Source: Euperipatoides rowelli
Lineage: Eukaryota; Onychophora; Udeonychophora; Euonychophora; Peripatopsidae
DNA: 13,390 bases
Assembly (NCBI GenBank): GCA_003024985.2
Contig: PXIH01S0003804.1
Strand: one strand, 5' to 3'
How positions within the stretch are numbered: the first letter of the stretch is position 1; every line of letters starts with the position of its first letter. Shown piece by piece: positions 1-7,233 of the stretch. Under the pieces are notes generated by a model. The model was given only the letters and a program-made list of their open reading frames with translations, was not told the origin of the DNA and searched no databases. Both the position numbers and the translations under genes were made by a program.

Positions 1-147
1 ACAACAGCAGAGTTGTCTACATGTGGTTGTGTTTGATAATGGAGCCGAAATTTTAGCAGTGGTATTTCTGCACATTAATTAAATGGCTTTGTCTTATCCC
101 ATATAGGATTTATGCCTTTATTCTAGTATGTGTGTGATTGTCCTGTA
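1..147. other. Unassigned left flank
   Basis: No coding signal or element was recognised. The last 25 bases or so (from about 121) loosely resemble the tail of the tandem unit that starts at 148, so a decayed earlier copy may begin here. Confidence 0.4.
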
Positions 148-860
148 CTCCTTTCCATATATTCATATATTTTTTATCATTTATTTAAAAAGGACATGTT
201 TAACAAAAATGTATTGGCTACTAAATATAGGCCATATATCTTAAAAAACAAAGGCCTAGGCTCATTTTAAAATTAACAAATTCAGATTTATTGCATTGAG
301 TTCCTTAGCGTATTATTATCCAGCACCCCTGTCAATAGGCTATACTCATATATCTTTTATCACTTATGTAAAAAGGACATGTTTGTCAAAATATAAACTA
401 AATATAGCCTATATCTTGAAAAATAAATGCATAGGGCCAATTTTAAAATTAACAAATTCAGATTCAATGATTTCCCTAATTGATAGTGTATAACTTATAA
501 TATTGAATAAAGTTCAGAATTATTAATCTGCACCCCTTTCCATATATTCTTATATTTTTTTATCATTTATGTAAAAGGACATGTTTTTTAAAATCTATAC
601 TAAATATAGGCCATATATCTTTAAAAATAAAGGCATGGGCCTAATTTTAAAATTAAAAAAAAATCATATTTATTACAATGAGTTTCCTAGCGTAATATTA
701 TCTTGCACCCCTTTCCATATATTCATATATTTTTATCATTTATATAAAAAGGACATCTTTATCAAAAGATATACCAAATAGGTTATAAATATAGGCTATA
801 TATCTTGACAAATAAAGGCATAGGACCATTTTTTAAATTAACAAATTCAGATTTATTACT
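148..860. repeat. Tandem array, four copies of a ~175-bp unit
   Basis: Four diverged head-to-tail copies start near 148, 323, 530 and 705. Each opens with a C-rich box (CTCCTTTCC or GCACCCCTTTCC), followed by CCATATATTCATATAT, a TTTTTATCATTTA block, TAAAAAGGACATGTTT, AAATATAGGCCATATATCTT, AAATAAAGGCATAGG and an ATTTTAAAATTAACAAATTC block. Copies 1 and 3 are about 175 bp. Copy 2 is about 207 bp because of roughly 30 extra bases in its tail. Copy 4 ends near 860 in a T-run. The divergence suggests an old minisatellite or satellite-like array, possibly the interior of a transposon. Short open frames inside it are by-products of the repeat, not genes. Confidence 0.9.
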
Positions 861-879
861 TTTTTTTTTAAATTGTCAG

Positions 880-912
<33 letters not shown>
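861..912. repeat. T-run and (TTA)n microsatellite
   Basis: A T-run follows the tandem array, and then about ten TTA units occupy 882-912. This is a simple-sequence boundary to the array. Confidence 0.9.
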
Positions 913-1590
913 CTGGTATTTTTCTATAGTAGCCTATAAAAAATAAAAATAAAAAAAAACCCGACCAAATATCCTTCATAATTTTTCATCCCCCCCCATA
1001 ATTTGTGTGTCGGGCCCTGGCAATTGACGACCTGACCACAGACAGTTAGATTCGGTCAGTTTGCTTGTCTTTATTCTCATTTAAGAAAATATCCTGCTCA
1101 ATTCCGAGATTACTTCAGAATGACAATCTTCACTTATGATGCGCTACTAGAATTAGAATTAAATTACAAAGAGCATTTTTTCCCACAAAAAAAGATAGGT
1201 ATCACGACAATTTGATGAGCGCATCAGACCAATGGTGATATAATTACACGAGAACTAATAAGTGGAGAGATAGGTTATATGAAAAGAAATATTTTTTTTC
1301 TTTTCTTCAACATGTTAACAAAAAATAATAGCCTTCTGATTTATTATTGAGCACATATTATTTATTGATTGAATCGTGTCGTGTCGTTTCAGGATTAATG
1401 ACAGACTTTTTTTTTCCTTTCTAAAATCAATATACAAAAATAATAATTTGTTGATTTATTAATGACCTCATAGGGTATTTATTATTTAAATATAGATGTG
1501 GTGACACAGAGATTGAATCAAGAAATGTATTATGATGAGGATAGGCCTTCTTGCTGTTCAAAACCATCAAAATTATGCATTTTAGACTTA
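913..1590. other. AT-rich DNA without a recognised gene
   Basis: I see no convincing coding or transposon signal. Small features are a C8 run at 990-997 enclosed by the inverted repeat CCCGAC (960-965) / GTCGGG (1009-1014), a second inverted pair CTGACC (1032-1037) / GGTCAG (1054-1059), and a short GTGTC tandem near 1376-1388. An open frame on the minus strand at 1427-1642 has no supporting composition or motif. Confidence 0.6.
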
Positions 1591-1663
1591 TAAGTGTAGA
1601 CCAAATTAGATAACATGTAGCTGAGGTTGAAACGCAGATCACCTGTAGCTTTTGATTTTACAG

Positions 1664-1776
1664 TTCAACCAGTTGAGGTTGAACCTCAAACTTGCGGTTC
1701 AACCGTCATAGTGTAGACTAACCCATTGGAAATATTGTATTCACCTTTTTTAGGTTCAACCTTACGGTTCTAACCG
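1664..1776. repeat. Cluster of GGTTNAACC palindromes
   Basis: Four short near-perfect palindromes share the same core: GAGGTTGAACCTC (1675-1687), CGGTTCAACCG (1695-1705), AGGTTCAACCT (1752-1762) and CGGTTCTAACCG (1765-1776). A half-related GTTCAACC lies at about 1663-1670. The second and the later pair are each followed by a TAGTG-type motif (about 1709-1713 and 1791-1795). Read on the minus strand, this gives two similar starts of the form CACTA...GCGGT...AACC. Subterminal repeats of a DNA transposon are the most likely explanation, but no matching opposite end was found. Confidence 0.6.
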
Positions 1777-1793
1777 CATGGTTAGACCGCTAG

Positions 1794-1820
1794 TGTTATA
1801 TTAAGCATAATAATATAACA
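1794..1820. repeat. Perfect 10-bp-arm hairpin
   Basis: TGTTATATTA (1794-1803) is exactly reverse-complementary to TAATATAACA (1811-1820), with a 7-base loop. It lies directly after the TAGTG motif that closes the GGTTNAACC cluster, so it may be part of the same element. Confidence 0.75.
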
Positions 1821-1879
1821 TTTCTAGATATTATTGTCTAAACAGCAAAATAATAATAATAATAAAATTACACCAACAG

Positions 1880-1984
1880 AGAGGCTTGTATGTACTTGAT
1901 TATATTTATTAAAAATTAAAAGTTTTTAACATTCTTAGATTAAAAATAAAAGTACAAGCTTTCCATCTTTCACGGCTTCATCAG
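1880..1984 (-). other. Hammerhead-like core with long hairpin (tentative)
   Basis: On the minus strand CTGATGA (1984-1978) is followed by a possible short stem CCGT/ATGG closed by GAAAG, then GGAAA (1964-1960). Next comes an imperfect inverted repeat: AAGCTTGTAC (about 1961-1952) pairs with GTACATACAAGCCT (1895-1882) around an AT-rich loop, then CTC and CTGT. The order CUGAUGA, stem, GAAA, long stem, U-H is that of a hammerhead ribozyme. CTGT could pair with the ACAG just before CTGATGA. Against it, stem II is weak, the base after stem III is C where U is expected, and stem I is misaligned by a base. It is at best a degenerate copy, or a chance resemblance within a repeat. Confidence 0.2.
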
Positions 1985-2283
1985 GCTGTCTATAAAATAT
2001 CCACAGTATGAAACCACACTTTTGATATGTTCAAAGCTGGCTTTCTACTTTGTATTAATAGAGAATCTATTTGTGATAGGGTTGGCCCTGGCCTCACATT
2101 TTCTTCCCGGGCCTTTGACAGAAGACCACAATTTTAATAACTTTGATGTTGCATATCCCAATGCATGACACGCATTCCACTTTAACGATGAGAGCAGCAC
2201 TATCATTTTGATTTCTTAATTGCCAAGGAAATTGTCTTTTGACTAAAATAGATAAATTTCACTTAAAGTTTATTTACTGTCAG

Positions 2284-2448
2284 TTTGCAGAAATTTCCGG
2301 TACATTTTATAGCTCGGAGTTTTCAATTGCACCTGCAGAAAACTCTAGATTTGATAGGAGCCTTAGTTTTGATAATACCCTAAAATACATCAAACAAAAT
2401 AATGCCATGCCCACAGATGTTATGTTTATGAAAAACAGTGAAACATAG
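2284..2448 (+). CDS. Candidate terminal exon, unknown protein
   Basis: An acceptor-like sequence (TTTATTTACTGTCAG, ending at 2283) is followed by 54 open codons in phase 0, ending with TAG at 2446-2448. The residues are varied, not the K/N/I/F mix typical of AT-rich noise; the exon begins FAEISGTFYSSEFS and ends VMFMKNSET. I recognise no domain, signal peptide or membrane segment. No upstream exon is evident and no in-frame ATG precedes it nearby. It may be the last exon of a gene to the left, a relic of a transposon protein, or chance. The reading frame extends upstream of the acceptor only to about 2239. Confidence 0.22.
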   Translation, partial: FAEISGTFYSSEFSIAPAENSRFDRSLSFDNTLKYIKQNNAMPTDVMFMKNSET

Positions 2449-2814
2449 CAGCTACAAATGATTGTCATTGTGTCAACATATATTGACAGAATTCAATTCT
2501 AAAAACCAAGAATAGAATGTTTTATTTTATTTCGATATTTTCTTTTAACGTTTGCAATGTGAATAATTTTAAATGAATGAAATTTTAAAACTGCTGTTTA
2601 TAGCTTTTGAATACTTATGTTTAATACTTGATTTGACATCTAAAATATAAATTAAGAAAAATTGTATTACTGCAAAATGCGAACAAAATAAAATAATGTT
2701 GAATAAACATTAAATTATAACAAACATCAACTGGAAAATTTTTTTAAATAATAATAAACGGAATAAATATGGCACACAAAATAACATTTTTAAAAAATGT
2801 TTCTAAGCATGTAG
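2449..2814. other. AT-rich DNA without a recognised gene
   Basis: Very A/T-rich, with several AATAAA-like words (for example near 2690-2706) that would suit a 3' UTR if the exon ending at 2448 were real. Such words are frequent by chance at this composition. Nothing else was seen. Confidence 0.5.
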
Positions 2815-2904
2815 GCTAAAATGAATCGATTCTGTACAATCCGAACACTTCACCATCCAAACAGCCTTTGGTCCCAATCATTTCGGACTTGAGGGGTTTT
2901 ACTG
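2815..2904 (-). mobile_element. Single pogo/Tc1-like transposon terminus
   Basis: Read on the minus strand from 2904, the sequence starts CAGTAAAACCCCTCAAGTCC and is bordered by TA at 2905-2906. A CAGT-type start with a run of Cs next to a TA target is the usual layout of pogo-type (Tc1/mariner superfamily) inverted termini. Inside it are GGGACC, GCTGTTTGGATGG and TTCGGATTGTACAG. The matching left end was not found in the 600 bases upstream, so this looks like a solo, decayed end. Confidence 0.4.
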
Positions 2905-3000
2905 TATTTTTAATTTGATCCATTATTTGATTATTAAATGTATTTTACCAATAGGAATGTATTTATTCTTTTAAAAATCATGGACTGTTATGCAACAGTT

Positions 3001-3336
3001 TATCGAGTGGAAGCATACTGGCTTTGCATTCTGCTCTGGCCGAATACAGGCCATTTATCCATTATTTATATTCGGCCGACTAGTTTATAACGAACAATGT
3101 ATAAGTCAGAGTTATTTAAAAATTACATTTTTTTTTCAATTTTCCACATTAATAATTTAAAATCCCTGTGATAATTCTAAATTCCTGAAAAATAAGATGT
3201 TGCTCTTATTTTATTTTTTTTTTTTGTAATAAAATAAATTAAAAATCTTTGGTTTCTTATTCGGCTTCTGCCGAATAATTTTTAACTATTTGGTATTCGG
3301 CCAATGGAATGCAAAATGGTATTCAGTGCACCCCTA
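3001..3336. mobile_element. Degenerate hAT-like MITE with CGAATA motifs
   Basis: The right end (about 3292-3336) reads, on the minus strand, AGGGGTGCACTGAATACC followed by TTTTGCATTCC and GGCCGAATAC. The left part (3014-3047) carries CATACTGG, TTTGCATTC and GGCCGAATAC in the same order, giving inverted ends of about 34 bp once the outermost 12 bases on the left are allowed to be decayed. The interior repeats TATTCGG/CCGAATA several times, including the palindrome TCGGCCGA (3072-3079) and a perfect stem TTATTCGGC / GCCGAATAA (3257-3265 / 3270-3278). The AGGGGTGCAC start resembles hAT termini. The target duplication is unclear: both flanks contain ACAGT. Confidence 0.55.
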
Positions 3337-3529
3337 TTACAGTAGATACAACATTTGCAATGTTTTGAGGTAAGGCATTATTATTATTATTATGAACTAT
3401 AGAGGATATCATGAGGTCTCTACCAATTGTAGTCTTTTCTACCGTAGGTTACATGCAACATTATTGATCACTACTGCAAACATTATGCACTGGATAAGAC
3501 AGTCCCTAGGGGATTACATTAGAAGAAAC

Positions 3530-3782
3530 GGTCAGATTCCGTTATCTGCTCACCGATATAATTAACGTTAAGAGTCATGCAACAACTAAAATGTAGCATG
3601 TGGAATTAGTAATTTTTTTCTCAACGATTTTAGTATATTTTCTTTATAGTCCTAACCTTACCGTAACTCTGAATCCTAGGATAATCTAGAAGTGAAAATA
3701 ATATTTTGCTGAGCACGGATCTATATGATTTCAACTTAATACCATCAGCCATATTGGTGGGCAAATAACGGGGAATCTGACC
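3530..3782. mobile_element. Complete 253-bp MITE with GGTCAG termini
   Basis: The left end GGTCAGATTCCGTTATCTGC...CACCGATAT and the right end, read inverted, GGTCAGATTCCCCGTTATTTGCCCACCAATAT match over about 31 bases with three mismatches and a 2-base gap. The flanks GAAGAAAC (3522-3529) and GAAGAAAG (3783-3790) agree at 7 of 8 positions, which suggests an 8-bp target duplication; a perfect 6-bp AAGAAA one base further out is an alternative. The interior carries CCTAACCTTACCGTAAC, which recurs in the copies at 6157-7233 and 10415-10495. There is no room for a transposase, so the element is non-autonomous. I could not assign a superfamily from the termini. Confidence 0.88.
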
Positions 3783-3790
3783 GAAGAAAG

Positions 3791-4678
3791 AAACTTCAAA
3801 TGATTTGAGTTTTTTTTTTTTATGTTGGAATGAAACAAATCCATGCAGAAGTGGATTCCTTAATGTAAATTTATTGAGGAAAATATTATGATCTATATTA
3901 CCATTATTAATAATATTTTTTTAAATTATGATGTTGAATGGACTCGCCCCCTTTAAATCAGAATAAATTGTTTTCAAATTTGATAATTAAATTGACAATA
4001 TTTTTNAATATTTTTNTTTTGAGTAGGCTGGTTCCTTTATTTCTCCACCTTCAGAATGATTCAAAGTTCATGAAAGTTTAATCTTTGTTTTAATAGTTTT
4101 ATGGTTGATATAAAAGTTGTTACAGATTTATTTTATGGAATGATATTAAGCCTGATATTAGTAATTTATTTGCCACCTGTGGTCTGCTCAGGTAAACGAT
4201 GTTCTTACATGATTACTTTTCATTTTGATTTTGACACTTTTGCAGTTAGTCACAGGTGTTTCACGTAAGGTAATATTAAAATAAAAAAAACTCATCATGT
4301 TCTATAGGTAACCATTTAAATTTAATTGATACCAGTTGAAGTCTTTGTGTTAAAAACAACTTGGCTTTGCCTCTCAATCCAAATCATCAATTTAAAAACA
4401 AGTGTTATCTAAATATTCTGAATAAAATGATTAATTCAAACAATAAACTCTGCATTGAGAAAAATAAAATGCTGAAATTTTGAAATTAAATTTTTATTTT
4501 ACTATTGATTACCTTATGTGTGCGTGTGGTGGAGGGGGGTATTCAAAACAATCAACAACAGCAGTCAATATCAAGGATGGCTGATTTAGTAAAATAAAGT
4601 GATTCGATTTTTTATTTATTTATTAAATTATCGGTTTTCAGTTTTGATTTTAGTTTAGTAGGTATTGAAGCAAGTCTT
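3791..4678. other. AT-rich DNA, two ambiguous bases, no gene
   Basis: No coding or transposon signal was recognised. Single Ns lie at 4006 and 4016 inside a T/A-rich stretch, which is consistent with sequencing uncertainty at homopolymers. A G-rich patch (GGTGGAGGGGGG, 4528-4539) is the only notable G-run in the window. Confidence 0.6.
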
Positions 4679-4686
4679 TCCTAATC

Positions 4687-5519
4687 CAGCATTTTTCAAA
4701 CTATTGGACCACAGAACTTCAGGCTACCCGAAACCCTTTAAGATGGTCTCCGAAAACTATTTTTATAATTAACATAATACAAAATAATAGCAAGATATTC
4801 GTTTTTTTTTCGCTCTCATTTCCTCTAATTTTGTTTTGGAAAACAATTGTTTTTTCATACATGTACACCCTGGCCTCTATCTGAGTTGTTTCGTCATTGA
4901 GTCGTTGGTAAATAAATCCAATTTTTTCATTTAAGCCGGGTTTTCCCCCATAATCGAGTCATTTTAATAGCTTAATAAGTAAATTTAAAAATAATAAAAA
5001 TCTTAGTGTATTAATTTTGATTTATTTTATAAAATTTGTGCCCTCATTAATTTAAAATAACTTTATGAAAATCAACATTTTCGTGAAGATTATTAACAAA
5101 TAAACATAAAATATGTATTTAGACATTTTTTTTAAAGCCATAAAAATGTCTAGAAAAGGAAAAGTTGAAAATATAGTGTATATAGTACAGGCGCCACCTA
5201 TCTCTTCCATTTCAATGTATTCCTATAGAAATTTAATACTGATTTGAGTCATTTAGATTTGAGTTGCACATTTTTGGAACCAAACAACTCAAATTGAGGC
5301 TCTGATGATATTGTTGATGTCAACATGTAATGGTTTATTATTGTCATTTGTAAACGAATAAAGAAATAAATATTTTAAAAATTCTCCATTTTAATTACTA
5401 ATAAAGCAAATATCGCTAGATAGTAGCCACAAATTCTCTCGTAAAAATAGCTTTTTGGGTCCTTTAAAACTTTCAAGTGTAGAAAGGGGTCCTCAAACAG
5501 AAATGTTTGAGAAGTGGTG
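4687..5519. mobile_element. 833-bp hAT-type non-autonomous element
   Basis: The left end CAGCATTTTTCAAAC and the right end, read inverted, CACCACTTCTCAAAC match at 12 of 15 positions. Similarity continues inward: GTCTCCGAAAACTATTTTTA on the left against GACCCAAAAAGCTATTTTTA on the inverted right. Flanking 8-mers TCCTAATC (4679-4686) and TCCTAATT (5520-5527) agree at 7 of 8. An 8-bp duplication with CAG/C...TTCTCAAAC-type ends is characteristic of hAT elements. The interior is AT-rich with no transposase frame. It holds a perfect 10-bp-arm hairpin, ATTTGAGTTG (5257-5266) / CAACTCAAAT (5285-5294), and the palindrome AAAACAATTGTTTT (4840-4853). Confidence 0.82.
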
Positions 5520-5527
5520 TCCTAATT

Positions 5528-5924
5528 TGAATAACTATAATGTTTGTCAAATAGTTCTTGCCCATTGGGTCATTGTTTTCCCTACCCTAATACTATTTGT
5601 ATACAGTTGGGTGGCCATTTTTCAACGGTTGCACAAAATGAAAATTAAATTAAAGGGGAGTTAAAATTCTCACCAGAAACTGCTAATGTAATAAATATCT
5701 GTAATGTGATTGCTATTGTAAGATAATTATTTAATTCATTCACAGGTGCATTAAGTGTGGGTGAAATCATTCCTCCCCCCCCCCCTCTCCATATAAAAAC
5801 CATGTCTAACTCCAATACAGAATGCAGCGTAGAGTGGAAGTCATAAAATCTTAAGTGTTGAATGCTACACTTGAAGAAAAACTAAGTCGCGAGTACGGTT
5901 ATTTCCTTGTCATTCCGTATCGAT
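5528..5924. other. Unassigned DNA with a C11 run
   Basis: No gene was recognised. A C11 tract occupies 5775-5785, followed by CTCTCC. A modest rise in CpG is seen at about 5887-5922 (TCGCGAG, TACGG, CCGTATCGAT). Confidence 0.6.
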
Positions 5925-6013
5925 AAGGTATAGATAAAACATTTACACTGATACCCCACACATCTGATTAATAACACATACATTAATCAGATCAAGTTTT
6001 ATCCACACACCTT
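5925..6013. repeat. Nested inverted repeat, 89 bp
   Basis: The inner arms ATCTGATTAAT (5962-5972) and ATTAATCAGAT (5982-5992) are perfectly complementary around a 9-base loop. An outer pair GATAAAAC (5933-5940) / GTTTTATC (5996-6003) is also perfect. It extends imperfectly to AAGGT (5925-5929) / ACCTT (6009-6013). Between the two left arms are 21 unpaired bases, against 3 between the right arms. It could be a cruciform-forming site, a foldback transposon relic or a transcribed hairpin. Confidence 0.8.
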
Positions 6014-6241
6014 GTTTTCTTCCGTAATTTAAAAAAAAATGTACACGAATCAATTGAGTAATTACATGGTCTAAGTTGATGATCGTTCATTTTGGAAAAA
6101 GAAAATACAGGAACTGTAAATGATCCAAGGTCAAAGAAATTTCCCCTATCACATTAGGTCAGTTTCTATTATCTGCTCACTAACATAATTAACGTTAGGA
6201 GTCGCACAACAACTAAAATGTAATAGCATATGGGATTAGTG

Positions 6242-7086
6242 TTTTTTTTTTTTTAAATAATTTATTTACAAAGTAGAATGATACAATTAACCAGAAAGTG
6301 AATGAATTAAACATGCATAACATGAGAAATTAAAACAAAAATTTTAAAATAGAGTAAGAAATAGTTGCAAGCTAACACAAAAATTCTAACAAATAAGTTC
6401 TGGAAAATTAAATTATGATACAAGGCACAAGTGAACACTAAGAAGGTTAATACAAAAATAAATATAATATAGAAAATAAAGAACACTGCTGGTAAATCCA
6501 AAAGGTTTTTACAACAAAAATCCCAAAATTATTCTCGCACACCAAATTGAAGAAAATTGAAGATAAGACAGATGTGAGACATCGCTTTTATATTTCAACT
6601 CTACCTCACCCCTAATTGCAGACCACGTGTCAGTGCACTTTCCATCAAATAAAACTAGGTTGGGAGTTTTCCAAATGATAAAAATTGAGGTTAAAAGAAC
6701 CTTTACAACACTTTTACTTTTTAATCAAAAATTCAAAGAGATTGATAAAGTTAGCGTTAGTTAATTGGAAGTCAAAAATAGACATAATTTTCAGTCTGAG
6801 AGAATTGAACGAGCTACATTGAAAGAAAAGATGTTCAGCTGTTTCAACCGAGTCACAAAAGAGGCATTGTTCGATAATGTTAAAATGATAAACCTCAATT
6901 AGTCATGATCTAACAGGTAAAACACCATATGCCAGTTTCAACACAAAATCGAATAGGCCAGGATACGAATACTGTTTGAATAGCACGTTGTTTAATGAAA
7001 ACAGATAATTTTTTGATAGAAAACACAAGATTGTATTGATCAAATTCATTAATTAGTTGCAAGTAGGAAGTTTTCCAAGGTTGTAA
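6242..7086 (-). mobile_element. 5'-truncated LINE fragment inserted in the MITE
   Basis: On the minus strand the fragment runs from about 7086 down to an A13 tail (T-run at 6242-6254). AATAAA (6266-6261) lies six bases before the tail. It interrupts the MITE whose halves lie on each side. GGGATTAGTG on the left and GGAATTAAGG on the right resemble each other and the uninterrupted MITE sequence GGAATTAG, so a degenerate target duplication is likely. The upstream part encodes the C-terminal tail of a non-LTR reverse transcriptase; about 250 bases of 3' UTR follow. The 5' part of the LINE is missing, which is the usual outcome of incomplete target-primed reverse transcription. Confidence 0.85.
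6509..7086 (-). pseudogene. Non-LTR reverse transcriptase C-terminal tail, broken
   Basis: This is the decayed coding remnant of the LINE, downstream of the polymerase core. The frame starting near 7086 reads FDFVLKLAYGVLPVR at about 6950-6909, a conserved stretch before the terminal zinc knuckle. Next comes CLFCDSVETAEHLFFQC at 6866-6816, an exact CX2CX7HX4C motif of the kind that closes many LINE ORF2 proteins. Stops interrupt it at 7055-7053 and 6905-6903. A frameshift near 6716-6720, in an A-rich run, moves the frame. The new frame gives IWKTPNLVLFDGK (6676-6638), matching the IWK-x-RN tryptophan region usual after the knuckle, and ends with TAA at 6511-6509. Polymerase and endonuclease domains are absent. 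The clade cannot be named from this piece. Confidence 0.85.
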
Positions 7087-7233
7087 GGAATTAAGGTATT
7101 TTCTTTACAATCCTAACCTTACCGTAACCCTGAACTCTAGGATAATCTAGAGGTGAAATAATCTTTTGCTGAGTGCCAATCTAGATAATTTCAACTTAAT
7201 ACCATATTGGTGGGCAGATAACGGAATCTGACC

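Larger units (their letters stand above)
6157..7233. mobile_element. Second copy of the GGTCAG MITE, interrupted
   Basis: The left part (6157-6241) begins GGTCAGTTTCTATTATCTGC and continues AATTAACGTTAGGAGTC, matching the element at 3530-3782. The right part (about 7096-7233) contains TCCTAACCTTACCGTAAC, TTTCAACTTAATACCATA and the inverted end TTGGTGGGCAGATAACGG ... CTGACC. Together the two parts make about 223 bp, close to the 253 bp of the intact copy. The central 850 bases are absent from the other copy and belong to an inserted LINE. The target duplication is poorly preserved: CATTA occurs directly left of the element, and one base beyond its right end. Confidence 0.85.

Noticed and set aside
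296-781. Two open frames inside the tandem array
   Set aside because: They are produced by the repeat unit, fall in different units, and are not preserved in all copies.
148-860. CRISPR-like array
   Set aside because: The units are about 175 bp, diverged along their whole length and contiguous, with no short exact repeats and spacers; the sequence is eukaryotic.
1032-1059. CTGACC...GGTCAG inverted pair as a copy of the GGTCAG MITE
   Set aside because: Only six bases match, in the wrong orientation (ends pointing outward), and none of the following TIR sequence is present.
1427-1642. Minus-strand open frame of 71 codons
   Set aside because: No motif, low-complexity ends and no acceptor or start context. 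Frames of this length are expected by chance in a window this size.
5455-5664. Plus-strand open frame of 69 codons
   Set aside because: Its first third is the right inverted end of the hAT-type element and it crosses the target duplication, so it is not a gene unit.
6307-6501. Minus-strand hydrophobic open frame, resembling a membrane protein
   Set aside because: It lies in the 3' UTR of the LINE, after the reverse transcriptase stop at 6511-6509. Its F/I/L-rich composition is what AT-rich DNA gives by default.
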